Assembly: GCF_003391395.1 (NCBI RefSeq)
Contig: NZ_CP024190.1
Coordinates: 1,984,001 to 2,048,000, forward strand
Length of the DNA stretch: 64,000 nt
From: Mycobacterium marinum
Lineage (GTDB): Bacteria > Actinomycetota > Actinomycetes > Mycobacteriales > Mycobacteriaceae
Reading direction: 5' to 3'
Below the pieces are notes generated by a model. That model was not told where the DNA came from, did no database searches, and saw only the letters and a list, made by a program, of their open reading frames with translations. Positions 21,740-34,600 of this stretch are shown here, piece after piece; the stretch's first letter is position 1; each line of letters begins with the position of its first letter. Both the position numbers and the translations under genes were made by a program.

Positions 21740-24700
21740 TCAGCCGGCATCCAGGCTCGAGAGGTCCACCAGAGCGCCGGCTTCGATTACCCCAACCTTT
21801 TCGTCTTCGTCGCGCTCTTCCTGCTCCGCCGCGATGCTCTCCTGGATCAGTTCGCTGAGTGCGGTGGGGAACGACCGCGCCAGCGCCGTTGCTGTTTCCG
21901 CGGTGATACGCCGGGTGTCGTACCACCAATCCAGATGTAGCGAGCTGCCGGACCGGTAGGCCCGGATTTCGACGGCGTGGCCGAGCCCAGGGAGCGGCTC
22001 TCGCACCGGCATTGCCAAGTCGGAATCGAACTGTACCGGAGCATCCACGGGGGGCAGCTCGGGAATCGTGCCGGCGTACCGGAAGTGGATGTCGGGTGTG
22101 CGCTGCGCACCCAGCACCCGTCCGGTCGGGGCATACAGGTACCGCAGCAGCCCGTATCCGATCCCATAGTGCGGAACCGACTTGAGGGTGTCGTGAACGG
22201 CGTCGAGCCCCTTGAGCGCTGCCGCGCCTTGCCCGGTGGCACACGTCAGGGCAACCGGGTAGTAGGTGGTAAACCTGCCGACGGTCCTGCGCACGTCGAC
22301 ATCCGGCCGCAGCACCGAGCGGCCCTCGCCGTCGAGCTCGACGGCCACCACGCCGTCACCGACGGTTTGGGCGATCGTTCGGCCGAGCGCGGCCAGCAAG
22401 ATGGTCTGAATCGACCGCCGGAACCGGCGCCGGGCATCGTCGAGCTCGGATGTCTGCTCGGCGTTGAGCACGCTGGGCACCTTGGTCAGATCGGTGGCGC
22501 TGGGTGGCTGGGCGGCATCGCCATCGGTCAACCACAGGTTGGCCTTGGTCGACTGCTCGATCCAGTACGAACGGGTGTCGAGGGCCGCCGGGTGGGTCGC
22601 CAACGCCGCGCAGCGCACCGACCAATCCCGCCACCCGGTGGTGACCGGGTCCAGCTTGATCTCTTGATCGCCGAGCCGCTGCGCGAACGCGGTGATGATG
22701 TCGGCGCCCAGCAGCTGACGCGAGGCGTCGTCGGCAACCATTTCGTGCAATGCCAAACCGAGGTATTGCGCACCACCATTGGGTGCAGTGACATGCACGG
22801 CGATCAGCGGCGCGTTCGAATCACCTTGCTCGGCAATCAGCTCGGCCACGATGTTGGAGACCGCGCTGTGCTCATCCGCCTCGCCGGCGGCCAGGTCACC
22901 GGGAAGCTGCCGGGTGGCAAGCTCGGTGAAGTCTGCAGGCGCTGCGATGTGCTGCTCCCACACTCCGCCGTTCTCGACCAGGCGCAGGCGCAACGCGTCG
23001 TGGTGGTTGGTCACCGCGCTCAGCACCGCTCGAATGTCTTCGGGGCCCACTTGGGGATCCAGTCGCAGGATCAGTGGTACTCGCCAGCGGCCGGTGTCGC
23101 GCAACCCACGGTCGAGGAAGTACGCGATGTTGGGCGGAACTGCCGGATTTGCGTCGGCCTCCGGGGGCTTGGCCAACCCGCTGGACGCGAACGAGGCATC
23201 GATGGCGGCCGTCAACGACGCAAGGGTGGGATGTTCATACAGATCCTGCGGCGTGATGGTCAGACCTTCGTTGGCGGCGCTCATCGCGATGCTGATCGCC
23301 ATCAGGGAATCGCCGCCCATGTCGAAGAAGTTGGCGTTTCGATCGACCGAGCCGACACCCAGGCACTGCGACCAGATCCGCTGCAAGACGTCTTCGGTCT
23401 GCGACTCCCCGGTTTGCGCACCGCCGCGGATGCCCGAGTCGGCGCCCGAGCCGAGCTTTGCGCCAACCGATGAGCCGTTGCTCGCGGTGGGAATCTGCGC
23501 CCAGGCCATGTGCTTGGGCTCGACCCAATGCCGTTGGCGGGCAAACGGATAACCGGGCAGGGAGACGATGCGCTGCGAAGCCGCACGCCGCGGCGTCCAG
23601 TCCACGTCAACTCCGGCCGACCAGAGTTCACCCAGCGCGCGCAGGAAAGTTTCGCGGTCATCCAGGTTCTGGATCGGGTGACGCATGAGCCGGACGCTGC
23701 GGTGCCCGTCCGACCATTTCGGATGCCGGATCGCCGAACCGGTCAGGCTGCCACCGGGCCCGATTTCAACCAGGATCCGGTTCGGTTGGGACAGCACCAC
23801 GTCGAGTTCGTCAGCGAACCGGACCGTGGAACTGATCTGACGCGCCCAGGTAGCCGGATCGGTGACCTGCTGCTCGGACAGCCACGTTCCGGTGAGGTTG
23901 CTCAACAACGGTGTTTGCGGGGCGCGCAACTGCTGGCGGGACAGAAACTCCTGGAACTCTCCGAGCATCGGTTCCATCGAGCTGGAATGGAAAGCGTGGG
24001 TCGCGCGGACCCGGCGCACCGGTATCCCGGCTTCGTTGAGGCGTTGGCTGAATGCCCGGATCTCGTCCTTGGGCCCGGCGACCACGCAGTTGCCGGGATC
24101 GTTGACCGCGGACAGCTCCACCCCGTTGCCGAGGTACTGCGCAATGTCATCGGGGCCCACAGCCACCGCGACCATGGCGCCGGGGGGTGACTCGTGCATC
24201 AGGCGGGCCCGCAACGAGACCGTCTTGATCGCCGTCTCGAGATCGAAGACCCCGGCCAGGGTGGCGGCGATGTATTCGCCGGTGCTGTACCCGATATATG
24301 CGCCGGCGCGCACGCCATAGGTGTCGACCAATTTGGCCAGTGCGTATTCCACCGTGAACAGCGCCGGTTGTGAGCGGTCGATGCGCTCCAAGTCGGTGGC
24401 GGTTCCGTTGAAGATCTCGGCATTGAGGTCGACACCCATCTCCGCGCGGAATCCCGCGGCGCAGGCGTCGAAGTGTTCGGCGAAGACCGGTTCGGTCTCG
24501 TAGAGCCCCTTGGCCATTCCGACGTGCTGGGCGCCCTGGCCGGGGAAGAGGAAGACGACCCGTTCTGCCGCCGCTGCGGTGGCATCGGCGACGCCGGCTA
24601 CGGATTCGCCGACGAATATGCTGTCGTTGTCGGCCGCGCGCAGCGCCGTTGCCGCTTCTTCACGGTCGCTGACGACGGCGGCCATCGTGACGTTGTGCTT

Positions 24701-26185
24701 GCGCCGCCGGGACAGCGTGTAGGCCACATCGGAGAGGTCTGGGCTGTCCGACCGCTCCAACACCTCGGCCAGGGCGGTCCGCGACTCCGTAAGCGCCGCA
24801 GCGGTTTGCGCCGACAGCAGCAGCACCTGGGGGCCGGCCGGCTCGTCGTGCGCAGGCACCGTCGGTGCCTCCTCGAGCACGACGTGCGCGTTGGTGCCGC
24901 CGACGCCGAACGAACTCACTCCGGCGCGCAGCACCCCATCCCATTCCCAGGGGCCGTACTTGTTCTGCACGACGAATGGGCTCTGCTCGAGCCGCAGTTC
25001 CGGGTTCGGGCTGGTGTAGTGCAGCGTCGCGGGGATCGCCCGGTTTTTCAGGCACAGAATCGTCTTGATGAGACCCGCGATCCCGGCGGCAACTTCCAGG
25101 TGGCCGATGTTCGACTTGACCGAACCCAGCACGCAAGGACCCGTACGGGTGGTCTCAGATGCCTCGAAAGCCGTTCGGAGTCCTTGGATTTCGATGGGGT
25201 CACCGAGCGGGGTGCCGGTGCCGTGGCACTCGACGTAGCTCACCGTCGACGCGTCGATGCCCGACACCGCGTGAGCTTCCGCGATGACATCGGCCTGGGC
25301 GGCGGGGTTGGGTGCCGCATAACCCATTTTCGCCGATCCGTCATTGTTGATCGCCGATCCGCGGATGACGGCGTGAATGCGATCCCCGGCGTCGATGGCG
25401 GCCTGCAATGGCTTGAGGACCACCATCGCGACGCCGCTGCCGAAGACCGTTCCATCCGATCGCACGTCGAACGGTCGGCAGTGGCCCACGGCCGACACCA
25501 TCGATCCGGGCGAGGTGAAGTAACCGACGTGGTGGGGGACGCACAGCGAGGATCCGCCGGCCAGTGCGACGTCACACTCGCCGGACAGCAGGCTCAGGCA
25601 GGCCAGGTGAACCGCGACCAGCGACGACGAGCACGCGGTTTGGACGGCAATGCTGGGGCCACGCAGGTTGAACGCGTGCGAGATCCGCGTTGCCAGGAAG
25701 TCCTTGTCGTTCTGCAGGAACAGGCTGAACTGATCGAAGTTGAGCCCTTCCGCCAAAACCGTGTTCGGGTCCCGGTGCGAGAGCAGATTGTGTAGCAGAT
25801 AGCCACTGGGAGAGGAGGTTCCGTAGACGCCGATCGAGCCGTCGAACTTGGCGGGGTCGCAGTTCGCGTCTTCGAGTGCATGCCACGCGCACTGCAGGAA
25901 CAACCGGTGCTGCGGGTCCAGGACCTGCGCCGCCAGCGGTGGGAGCCCGAAGAAATCGGCGTCAAACTCGTCGATCCCGTCGACCAGGGGAGCGCGACGC
26001 ACATAGGACGGGTCGGCCAGCGTCTTGTCGCTGACTCCGGCTTCGCGCAGTTCCTCTTCGGACAGCGTGACGATCGATTCCTTGCCCCGCCGCAGATTGC
26101 TCCAAAAGGTCGAAACATCCTTGGCGCCAGGGAATTTGCCGGCCATGCCGACGACCGCGATCGCGTTGTCGGGGATGGTGCTCAC
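21740..26185 (-). CDS. ppsE: PpsE phthiocerol synthase, KS-AT-ACP-condensation-like domain
   Basis: The 1481-residue product matches PpsE (about 1488). Domains: KS with QTACSSSL (about residue 183), AT with GYSTGEYIA (about 633), ACP with FDMGGDSLM (about 958) and a C-terminal condensation-like domain (about 1020-1440). It performs the last extension of phthiocerol and lacks KR, DH and ER. In the C-terminal domain the HHxxxDG motif reads HEMVADD near residue 1150, so the catalytic second His is Glu; it may not catalyse transfer itself, consistent with release through TesA and PapA5. The GTG start at 26185 is five bases after the ppsD stop. The drrA ribosome binding site overlaps its end. Confidence 0.95.
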   Translation of the reverse strand: MSTIPDNAIAVVGMAGKFPGAKDVSTFWSNLRRGKESIVTLSEEELREAGVSDKTLADPSYVRRAPLVDGIDEFDADFFGLPPLAAQVLDPQHRLFLQCAWHALEDANCDPAKFDGSIGVYGTSSPSGYLLHNLLSHRDPNTVLAEGLNFDQFSLFLQNDKDFLATRISHAFNLRGPSIAVQTACSSSLVAVHLACLSLLSGECDVALAGGSSLCVPHHVGYFTSPGSMVSAVGHCRPFDVRSDGTVFGSGVAMVVLKPLQAAIDAGDRIHAVIRGSAINNDGSAKMGYAAPNPAAQADVIAEAHAVSGIDASTVSYVECHGTGTPLGDPIEIQGLRTAFEASETTRTGPCVLGSVKSNIGHLEVAAGIAGLIKTILCLKNRAIPATLHYTSPNPELRLEQSPFVVQNKYGPWEWDGVLRAGVSSFGVGGTNAHVVLEEAPTVPAHDEPAGPQVLLLSAQTAAALTESRTALAEVLERSDSPDLSDVAYTLSRRRKHNVTMAAVVSDREEAATALRAADNDSIFVGESVAGVADATAAAAERVVFLFPGQGAQHVGMAKGLYETEPVFAEHFDACAAGFRAEMGVDLNAEIFNGTATDLERIDRSQPALFTVEYALAKLVDTYGVRAGAYIGYSTGEYIAATLAGVFDLETAIKTVSLRARLMHESPPGAMVAVAVGPDDIAQYLGNGVELSAVNDPGNCVVAGPKDEIRAFSQRLNEAGIPVRRVRATHAFHSSSMEPMLGEFQEFLSRQQLRAPQTPLLSNLTGTWLSEQQVTDPATWARQISSTVRFADELDVVLSQPNRILVEIGPGGSLTGSAIRHPKWSDGHRSVRLMRHPIQNLDDRETFLRALGELWSAGVDVDWTPRRAASQRIVSLPGYPFARQRHWVEPKHMAWAQIPTASNGSSVGAKLGSGADSGIRGGAQTGESQTEDVLQRIWSQCLGVGSVDRNANFFDMGGDSLMAISIAMSAANEGLTITPQDLYEHPTLASLTAAIDASFASSGLAKPPEADANPAVPPNIAYFLDRGLRDTGRWRVPLILRLDPQVGPEDIRAVLSAVTNHHDALRLRLVENGGVWEQHIAAPADFTELATRQLPGDLAAGEADEHSAVSNIVAELIAEQGDSNAPLIAVHVTAPNGGAQYLGLALHEMVADDASRQLLGADIITAFAQRLGDQEIKLDPVTTGWRDWSVRCAALATHPAALDTRSYWIEQSTKANLWLTDGDAAQPPSATDLTKVPSVLNAEQTSELDDARRRFRRSIQTILLAALGRTIAQTVGDGVVAVELDGEGRSVLRPDVDVRRTVGRFTTYYPVALTCATGQGAAALKGLDAVHDTLKSVPHYGIGYGLLRYLYAPTGRVLGAQRTPDIHFRYAGTIPELPPVDAPVQFDSDLAMPVREPLPGLGHAVEIRAYRSGSSLHLDWWYDTRRITAETATALARSFPTALSELIQESIAAEQEERDEDEKVGVIEAGALVDLSSLDAG

Positions 26186-26190
26186 AGGTT

Positions 26191-29100
26191 CTATCCTCGC
26201 TTCCGCCGCATCGCGGCTCCGTGTCGCGCTGCCGCGCGCTGCTGCGCCCGGTCGCGAACAACGTCGACATGTTCGTGGGTCTGCTCATCGCCGGCCAAGT
26301 CGAGCTGGCGGATCACGTCGACCGTCAGGTCATGCAACGACGCGCCTTGCAAAATCAGTGTCACCGGCGGCTCCACACCGAAGTCCGCTCGTGCGGTGTT
26401 TCGGATACGCACCGCCATCAGAGAGTCCAGACCCAGCTCCGTCAACGGCATGGTGGCATCGACAGCCGACCGGTCAGCGTAGCCCATCACCGCGGCGATG
26501 CGCGTGTGCAACCGCTCGGTCACGACTTGACGTGCCTCGGCCGGGTCCATTTCCTTGAGCGCCTCGGGACCAGCCCAGTCGCCGCCGTCGCCGGCCGCGT
26601 CGAGTTCTTGGACCACCAGGGTGAAGTAACCGAGGTTGCGGATCTCGGGGAAGGCGATCAGCGCTCGGTCCGAACGCAGCCGCGCAACGCCGGTGTGGCT
26701 GCGGTCGGCGGCGAGCAAGGCGTCCAGTGCCACCACGCCTTCGGCTGGAGTGATCGGGTCCAGCGGGGTGCCGACCAGCGCTTGGGCCACGCCCACCTCT
26801 GACCACGGGCCCCAGTTGATGGTGGCGGCCGGCAAACCGGCGGCCCGGCGCCACGCAACCAAACCGTCCAGCCACGCGCTCGCGCACGCGTACGCGGTCT
26901 GGCCGGGGGAGCCCAACAGCGAAGCGGTAGAGGAAAATCCCAGCCACCAGTCGAGTTCGCGAGTCGCGGTTGCGTCGTGCAGTCGCAGCGCGCCGGCGGC
27001 CTTGGGGGCCCACACTCGTTCGAGGCTGTCCTTGGTCATCGAGAACAGCAGGCTGTCGTCGATGACCGCCGCTCCGTGCACGATGCCGCGCAACTGGCGC
27101 TGCTGGTCCTCGGCCGCGGCAACCAGACTTTCCGCCACGCCTTCGGTGGCCGAATCGCCGCAGACCACGACCACCTCTGCCCGGCTTTCCAGCTCGGCCA
27201 GAACTTTGCGCTGCTCATCGGAGGGTTCGCTGCGGCCGTTGAGAACCACGCGGCCCGCGCCGCTGTCCACCAGCCATCGGGCGACAACCAAGCCGAGACC
27301 ACCGAGACCGCCGGTGACGATATAGGACGCTCCCGGGCGAATGACCGGGTCGCGCTGCGGCTCGGGGTCGAGGATCGCGCGGCACAGCTGGGTGACGTAT
27401 CGGTGGCCATCTCGCCAAGCGACGACGTCGTCGTAGTTCGGGTCGTCACGCGGCGAACTGAGTTCGCCGGCCAGCCTCGTTACCGAATCCGCACCCGTAT
27501 CCAGGTCCACGAGGGTGGCGCGCAGGTCGGGGTGCTCGTAGGCGAGCACCCGCACCAGACCCTGCAACGCACCGATCGCGGGGCGGCCCGGCTCGTCGTG
27601 AACCACGAGGCCGCCTTCGGTGACCAACCACAGCCGCGGTGCCCGCCCATGCCAGGTGCCGACGATCGCGCGAACGACCGTCGAGATCTGCCAGACGGTA
27701 TCGCGGGACTGGATCAGGCCGTCATAGCTGATGCGGCCGTCGTCGGCAGCGCCGGAGTTGTTCCCCGCGCCCCCAACGAAAACGACGACACCGACGGGAA
27801 GCCGCTCGGGATCGCCCGCGGTTTCGGCGAACGCGGCGAGCATGGCGGCTTCATCGCCGAGGTCTGCGGTGATCACCCGGCGTTGCGGCGAACTCCACCG
27901 CGCGACGAACTCGTCGGCCTTGGACTTGGCGTCGGTGAGCACCAGCCAACTGCCGGGAGCATCGGGTTGGTCTGCGCCGGCGATGGATTTCTCCACCCAC
28001 TCGGTGTCGAAGATCTTCTGCGCCAACGGCAGCGGCACACTGCGGCGCTCGACGCGACGCAGGTAGATGTCGTTGATCTCGACGGTCACATTTCCCGCGT
28101 CGTCGGTCAGGGTGATTCGGCCCAGCTTCCCGGCGCCGCCGTCGTTGAGGTTTGTCAGCTGGGCCCGGCAGCGAGCATGCCGGCCGGGGTTGCTGTACAC
28201 CCGCAACGTCTCGAACGACACCGGCAGATAACTGGCTTCGGCCGACCCGGCGAACTCGTCGTTGGGGACGGCGGCCGCCAGACTTTGCAGAGCCGCATCC
28301 AGCATTGCTGGGTGGATGCGATAGCCCTGGTGCCTGGGCGCCTCGTCAGAAAGGGTGATCTCGGTTTCCACGGATCCGTCTGGCCGTCGGAGAATGCGAG
28401 TCAGGGCGGCAAACGCCGGACCATGGTTCTGGCCGGCTTGGCGCAGCAGGGCGTACAGGTCGGCCGGTTTGATGTCGGTCTCGTCCTGACGTGACGTGCG
28501 TTCTTCCAGCACCGGGGCCGCGCTCGGCGCGGACGTTTCGGCCTTGGCCACGGCATGCCGGCGCCAGCCGCTGGCGGAGCGGGAATAGATCTCGATGCGC
28601 GTCTTGTCGTCGGCCCGTCGAGTCAACTGCGTTGTGACCTGAGTGTGCTCGTCCAGATCGAGCATCTGTTCGATCTCGAGCTGGTTGATCGAGAGGGCAT
28701 CGACCGGCAGATCGAAAGCCTCGCTGGCCGCCGCCAACGCGATCTCGGCGAAACCCGCCGCCGGCATGATGGCCTGACCGAACACCTTGTGGTCGCCGAG
28801 CCAGGGGCAAGCCTTGGTTCCGACGTCGGCCTGCCAGACGTGGTCGTGGCCAGAGGGAACCTCGATGTGCACGCCGAGCAACGGGTGGGCAGCCACCAAT
28901 TCAGACATCCCGGACCGATCCTCGACCCAGAATTGGGTGTGCTGCCAGGGCGTCACCGGGATGTCGGCGAGTTGACCAGTGACAGCGTCGGCGGGCTTTT
29001 TGCCGACCGCCGCCAGGTTTGTGTGGAAGGTGATGGCGTCGTCTCCGTCGCGTTGCAAGGTGGCGGTTATCAGTCGGGTTCGGCTCTCGGCTGCGGCCAA

Positions 29101-31611
29101 CGTGTCGGTGATGGCATGCGTCAGCAGCGGGTGGGGGCTGATCTCGACAAAGGTGTGATGTTGCGCGCCGGCGGTGGTGATGGCCTGGTGGAACCGCACC
29201 GGATTGCGCAGGTTGGCCGCCCAGTAGTCGGCGTCGAGCACCGGCTGAGGCTGCTCGCAGGTGGTCGTGATCATCGGGATGGCGGGCGGCTGGGGAGTCA
29301 AATCCGCTAGCGCGCTTCGCAAGTCGGGCAGGATTGGATCGATGATGGGGTGATGCGAGGCGACATCGACCTCGATCCGTCGGGCTAGCCGATTCTGGCC
29401 GGCCACCGCGGCGATCACGGCGTCCACCGACTCGGGCGGGCCGGCCACCACCGACTGGTGCGGCGAGGCGTGCACGGCCAGCGTCACCTGCGGGTAGTCG
29501 GCTATCAGAGCCTCGGCGGCATCGGAGTCGAGTTCCAACAGGGCCATCGCGCCCTGGCCGGCCAGCCGCGCCATCAGTCGCGAGCGGGTGGCGATGACTT
29601 TGAACCCGTCCGCCGGTGTCAAAGCCCCGGCTACCACGGCGGCGGACACCTCGCCCATCGAGTGGCCCACCACCGCGTCGGGTGTCACGCCGTAGGAGCG
29701 CCACAGTGCGGTCAGTGCCAGTTGGATACCCACCAGCACCGGCTGGATGCGGTCGATGCCGACCACCTCGCGGCCCTCGGCGAGGGTCTGCTGCAGCGAA
29801 AAGCCGGCCTGGGCAACGAAATCGGGCTCCAGCTCGGCGATGGCTGCGGCGAATGACGGCTCGTCGGCCAACAACTGCCTGCCCATGCCAACCCACTGCG
29901 AGCCCTGTCCGGAGTACACGAACACGGTGCCCGGCTGGTTTTGGACGTCCTGGCAGCCCAGGACTCCGGGGCCAGGCTGGCCGGCGGCCAGTGCCCGCAG
30001 TCCCTCGACCGCGCCGGCTCGATCACGCGCAACCACGGCGCCGAACTTGCCATGGCGGGCCCGATGGTGGTTGAGCGTGTGTGCCACATCGGCCAGCGGC
30101 GTCTGGGCTCCCGGTCCGTCCACCCAGTCGGCCAGGGCGGACGCCATCGCGGCCACCCGCTGGGGCGTCTTGCCCGAGACGACCAACGCCGACAACCCGG
30201 AACGGGGCTGATCCGTCGGCGCGGGCGCCGGGGGCTGCTCGAGCACCACGTGCGCATTCGTCCCGCTCAGGCCGAACGAGGAAACGGCCGCCCTGCGCAG
30301 GCCGGCGGGCCATTGCGCGCCCTGCGTGGGCACGAACAGCCGGGTTGACGATGCGTCGATGGCCGGATTCCATCGGGAAAAGTGCAGATTGGGCGGAATG
30401 TATCCGTGCGCCACCGCCAGCGTCGCCTTGATGAAACTGGTAATCCCGGCGGCCGCCTCGAGGTGACCGAGGTTGGTCTTCACCGACCCCAGGGCGCACG
30501 AGTCCGCACCCTTGTCTTTGCCAAGGCCATAGGTGGCCGCGAGCGCCTCGAATTCGATGGGATCGCCCAACACCGTTCCAGTGCCGTGGGTCTCGACATA
30601 GTTGACGCTGTCGGCGGTCGCATCGGCCAGCTTCAACGCCGTGCCGATCACATCACGCTGCGCTGCCGCGTTCGGCGCGGTCATGCCGTTGGATCGACCG
30701 TCTTGGTTGATCGCCGAGCCCCGGACCACTGCGAGCACGCGGTCGCCATCGCGGACGGCGTCGACCAACCGCTTGAGCACCACGACCCCGCAGCCTTCAC
30801 TGCGGACGAACCCGTCGGCCAAGGCGTCGAAGGTTTTACACCGGCCGGTCGGTGACAGGGCGGACCACTTGGACAGCGCGATGCTGGTGAACGGTGACAG
30901 CATGAGCTGAACCCCACCCGCGAGCGCCACGTCACTTTCGCGCAATCGCAGGCTCTGGCAAGCCAAGTGCAGCGCCACCAGAGACGACGAACACGCGGTG
31001 TCCACGGCCACGGCTGGGCCGCGCAGTCCCAACAAATAGGAAATCCGCCCCACCGCGGCACTGTGCGGATTGCCGGTGCTGATGTACGCGTCGATCTCGG
31101 CGCGACGCTCGAGGTTCACGATCGTGTAGTCCCACGCCGACAACCCCATCACCGCCGCGGTTCGGGTGCCGCTCAGCGAATCCGGTGGCAGGCCGGCATG
31201 CTCGAGAGCTTCCCAGGCAACTTCGAGCAGCACCCGCTGCTGGGGGTCCATTGCCACGGCCTCGCGCGGGGTGATGCCGAAGAAGTCGGCGTCGAACCCG
31301 GCGACGTCGTCGATGAATCCGCCCCACTTCGTCGTCATCCGCCCCGGTGCCCGCGGATCGGGGTCATAGAACGCGTCCGCGTCCCATCGATCGGCCGGCA
31401 CCTCGTCGACGGCGTCCCTGCCGTCTACCAGCAGCTGCCAAAAGCTGTCCGGCCCCGAGACATTCCCCGGCAACCGGCAACCGATCCCAACCACTGCCAC
31501 CGGCTCGGCGATATCCGTCGGGAACGCCGTTCCCGCCCGCACAAGTTCACGCGCGAGGACCTCGCGCGCCTTCGGTGACATCTGTGCCGCGCGTTCGGCA
31601 AGACTTGTCAT
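26191..31611 (-). CDS. ppsD: PpsD phthiocerol synthase, KS-AT-DH-KR-ACP
   Basis: The start is the ATG at 31611, which shares a base with the ppsC stop (TAATG) and begins [10 protein letters not shown] as in M. tuberculosis; the frame is open far upstream but overlaps ppsC there. Length 1806 residues (1827 in M. tuberculosis). Domains: KS with DTACSSSL (about 205), AT with [12 protein letters not shown] (about 650), DH with [12 protein letters not shown] (about 940), KR with TGGLGGLG (about 1435) and active-site YACAS (about 1570), and ACP with LGLDSLMAV (about 1729). The KR tetrad Asn is Ser. It carries out the fourth extension of the phthiocerol chain. Confidence 0.95.
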   Translation of the reverse strand: MTSLAERAAQMSPKAREVLARELVRAGTAFPTDIAEPVAVVGIGCRLPGNVSGPDSFWQLLVDGRDAVDEVPADRWDADAFYDPDPRAPGRMTTKWGGFIDDVAGFDADFFGITPREAVAMDPQQRVLLEVAWEALEHAGLPPDSLSGTRTAAVMGLSAWDYTIVNLERRAEIDAYISTGNPHSAAVGRISYLLGLRGPAVAVDTACSSSLVALHLACQSLRLRESDVALAGGVQLMLSPFTSIALSKWSALSPTGRCKTFDALADGFVRSEGCGVVVLKRLVDAVRDGDRVLAVVRGSAINQDGRSNGMTAPNAAAQRDVIGTALKLADATADSVNYVETHGTGTVLGDPIEFEALAATYGLGKDKGADSCALGSVKTNLGHLEAAAGITSFIKATLAVAHGYIPPNLHFSRWNPAIDASSTRLFVPTQGAQWPAGLRRAAVSSFGLSGTNAHVVLEQPPAPAPTDQPRSGLSALVVSGKTPQRVAAMASALADWVDGPGAQTPLADVAHTLNHHRARHGKFGAVVARDRAGAVEGLRALAAGQPGPGVLGCQDVQNQPGTVFVYSGQGSQWVGMGRQLLADEPSFAAAIAELEPDFVAQAGFSLQQTLAEGREVVGIDRIQPVLVGIQLALTALWRSYGVTPDAVVGHSMGEVSAAVVAGALTPADGFKVIATRSRLMARLAGQGAMALLELDSDAAEALIADYPQVTLAVHASPHQSVVAGPPESVDAVIAAVAGQNRLARRIEVDVASHHPIIDPILPDLRSALADLTPQPPAIPMITTTCEQPQPVLDADYWAANLRNPVRFHQAITTAGAQHHTFVEISPHPLLTHAITDTLAAAESRTRLITATLQRDGDDAITFHTNLAAVGKKPADAVTGQLADIPVTPWQHTQFWVEDRSGMSELVAAHPLLGVHIEVPSGHDHVWQADVGTKACPWLGDHKVFGQAIMPAAGFAEIALAAASEAFDLPVDALSINQLEIEQMLDLDEHTQVTTQLTRRADDKTRIEIYSRSASGWRRHAVAKAETSAPSAAPVLEERTSRQDETDIKPADLYALLRQAGQNHGPAFAALTRILRRPDGSVETEITLSDEAPRHQGYRIHPAMLDAALQSLAAAVPNDEFAGSAEASYLPVSFETLRVYSNPGRHARCRAQLTNLNDGGAGKLGRITLTDDAGNVTVEINDIYLRRVERRSVPLPLAQKIFDTEWVEKSIAGADQPDAPGSWLVLTDAKSKADEFVARWSSPQRRVITADLGDEAAMLAAFAETAGDPERLPVGVVVFVGGAGNNSGAADDGRISYDGLIQSRDTVWQISTVVRAIVGTWHGRAPRLWLVTEGGLVVHDEPGRPAIGALQGLVRVLAYEHPDLRATLVDLDTGADSVTRLAGELSSPRDDPNYDDVVAWRDGHRYVTQLCRAILDPEPQRDPVIRPGASYIVTGGLGGLGLVVARWLVDSGAGRVVLNGRSEPSDEQRKVLAELESRAEVVVVCGDSATEGVAESLVAAAEDQQRQLRGIVHGAAVIDDSLLFSMTKDSLERVWAPKAAGALRLHDATATRELDWWLGFSSTASLLGSPGQTAYACASAWLDGLVAWRRAAGLPAATINWGPWSEVGVAQALVGTPLDPITPAEGVVALDALLAADRSHTGVARLRSDRALIAFPEIRNLGYFTLVVQELDAAGDGGDWAGPEALKEMDPAEARQVVTERLHTRIAAVMGYADRSAVDATMPLTELGLDSLMAVRIRNTARADFGVEPPVTLILQGASLHDLTVDVIRQLDLAGDEQTHEHVDVVRDRAQQRAAARHGAAMRRKRG

Positions 31612-34600
31612 TACTCGCTGCTCCCCGTTGCCGTTTCCAGCTCGCTTGCTGCCACGAGGTCGGACAGCAATTCCATTTCTTCGTCCGACAGTGCCGCCTC
31701 CGCGTCGGGCGTCTGCTCGACATCGGCTAGCTGCGCATAGCCCAGGCGTTCGCACAACGCGCCGGCAAGATCGGTGATGGTCGGGTATGCCCAGACCAAA
31801 GCCGCCGGCAACGTGGTGCCCAGGCTCGCTTCGAGCCTGTTGCGCAACTCGAGGGCCATCAGCGAGTCCAGACCGAGGGACTCCATCGGCCGGTCGACGT
31901 CGATCGGCTCGGTTGAGCGCAGCACCGCCCGGATCTCGCCGGCGATCGCGGCCGCGAGCCGGGCGGGACGCTCGGCGGCGGCCGCACCCTCCAACGCATC
32001 CAATTCCGCACGGATCGCGCCGCCAGCACGGCGTTCCGGCGTGGTCGACTCCTGCAGCTTCGAGAACAGCGACGAACCCGCTGCGGCCGGGAAGGATTGG
32101 AACCACTGCCGGGCGTCGAGAATGAACACGCCGGTGCGTGCCCGGTCTGCCGATAGCACCAGCTGCATTGCCGCCAGTCCCTGCTCGACGGTGATCATCG
32201 AGACACCGAGGTCGGCGAAGAACTGGGCGCGGCCGACTTCGGCCCACGGGCCCCAGTTGATTCCCACGGCGGGCAGTCCGAGCGAACGGCGATAGGCGAC
32301 CAGGCCGTCGACGAACGAGTTCGCGGCGGCGTAGGAACCCTGACCGGGCGCCCCGAGCAGGGAAGCCACCGACGAGAAGGTCAGCCACCAATCGAGGTCG
32401 AGGTCGGCGGTGGCCTCGTGCAGCCGCCAGCTACCGGCGACTTTCGGAGTGAACACCCGGCGCGCGGCCGATTCCGACATGTTCAAGACAATCTCGTCGT
32501 CGAGCACCATCGCGCTGTGCAGGACTCCGGCCAGCCGGAAGCCGGTGTTCTGCACCGTCTGCACCAGCCGTTCGGCGGTGCCGGGCTCGGCGATGTCGCC
32601 GGTGACGACCTCGATCCGGGTGCCACCGGAGCTCAGATCCGCGATGGCCGCCCGAACGTCGTCGCTGGGCTCCGAACGTCCGTTCAGCACAATCAAACCC
32701 GCGCCCTGCTCGGCCAGCCACCGCGCGACCACGAAACCCAAACCGCCCATGCCGCCCACGATGAGGTAGCCGCCCTCCGGGCTGACCAACGGCTCCGGTG
32801 GCGGCGAGGCGATCGCCTCGACAGTGCCGCCATCGGGGATCGAGATGACGATCTTGCCGGTGTGCTTACCGGAGGCCATGAGCCGAAATCCGTCGGCCGC
32901 ATCGCGCAGACCGAATTCGGTGACCGGAAGCACTTCCAGCGTGCCATCGGCCACATGCTCGAGTATTTCCTGCAGAAGTTCGCGGTACTTGGCCGGCTGC
33001 AGCTTCAGATTCAGGTCCAGGTCAACCACCGAGAACGACGCGCTCTTCGCCAGCGCGGCCAATCCCAGGTTGGCGTTGGCGTGGACGTCCTTCTTGCCCA
33101 GTTCGATAAACCGGCCGCCAGGGGCCAGTATCTGCACGCCGCGCTGAATCGCCTCGCCGGCCAGCGAGTTGAGAACGATGTCGACACCGTAGCCGTCTGT
33201 GAGCTCCAGAATTTCGTCGGCGAAGTCCACGGTGCGCGAGTCGCCGACGTAGTCGACGCCCAGGCTGGACAGCATTTCGCGTTTGGCATCCGAGCCGGCC
33301 GTCGTGTAGATGCGCGCGCCGATCATCTTCGCGATCGACACCGCTGCCATTCCGACCCCGCCGGTGGCGGAGTGGATCAGCACGCGTTCGCCGGGGGACA
33401 GCCGCCCGACCTCGCACAACGAGTGCCACGCGGTGAGATAGGCGATGCCGAAGGTGGCCGCCTCGTTATCGGGCAACGTGTCGGGGATCGGGACGACGAG
33501 ATCGGCAATCGTGCCCAGATGCGATCCGAATGTGCCTGGGCCGAAGGCGATCACGCGCTGCCCGATCTCGAGCGAGTCGACGTCGTCGCCGATGGCAGTC
33601 ACGTAGCCGACACACTCGCCGCCGATCACCGGAGCCGCACCGTCGAGTCCCGGGTAGACGCCCATCGCCTTGAGCACATCGCTGAAGTTGAGCCCGGCGG
33701 CGGCGACACGAACCTCCACCTGATCGCCTTGAGGCCGGCATCGTTTCACCTGATGCACGGTCAGCGAGTCCAGCCGTCCGGGTTGATCGGTCCGCAGCTG
33801 TACCGCCCCGCCGGCGTCCAGATTTACCACGGTGCGGCGAGATTCGAGTTCGAGATCGCCGGTGCCAACCGTCGGTGCGGCCACCAGTCGGTGGACATAG
33901 CGTTGTCCGTCCCGAAGCGAGATTTCGTCGTCGTCCGCGCCGGCGAGCAACTCTTGGGTCAGGGCGGCAAGTGAGCCCTCGCCGTCGCCCTCGATGTCGA
34001 CGAGGGTGGTCTTGAGTTCCGGGTGCTCGAAGGTGAGCACGCGCGCGATTCCTCGAAGCTGTGTCTGTGCCAGGGTGACCTCGTCGGCCGGACTCAGTTG
34101 TTGTGCGCCCCGGGTGACGATCCACAGTCGTGGGCTGTTCCGGGCCCCCATCCGCGTCACGGTCTGTGCCACGTCGGCGATCATCAGCGTGCGCTGCTGG
34201 GTCAGGTCCAGTTGAGCGTCCTGCGGCAGGGCCTCATCGACGGCCCGTGGCGGACAGACCACGACGATGTCTTGCCACCGGACATCGGTTCGGGTGATGG
34301 CCGCGCGCAGCTTGGCTGCGTCGGCCGGCGACACCACGTCCAGCTCGGCGGCGCTGCCGGTCAGCGACGTCTGCAGGGCCGGCAACAGCCGGTCGTCGGC
34401 GCCGAGGTCACCGATCAACAACACGGCACCGGGTGTGGCGGCGGTTTGGTCGAGGGGTTTTGGCTCCCATTCCAGAGTGAACAGGCGGCTGGTGAGTTCG
34501 GTCGGGCTGGCGCTGGACCCCAGCACCGCCATCTCCACCTCGTCGATGACCAGCAGCGGCTGGCCATCGGGATCAACCAGGGTCACTCGGCCCACGAGGC

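Noticed and set aside
31612..32391. Extended N-terminus for ppsD
   Set aside because: The frame is open here, but it overlaps the ppsC ACP and does not resemble Pps proteins. The ATG at 31611 fits the family and the TAATG junction.
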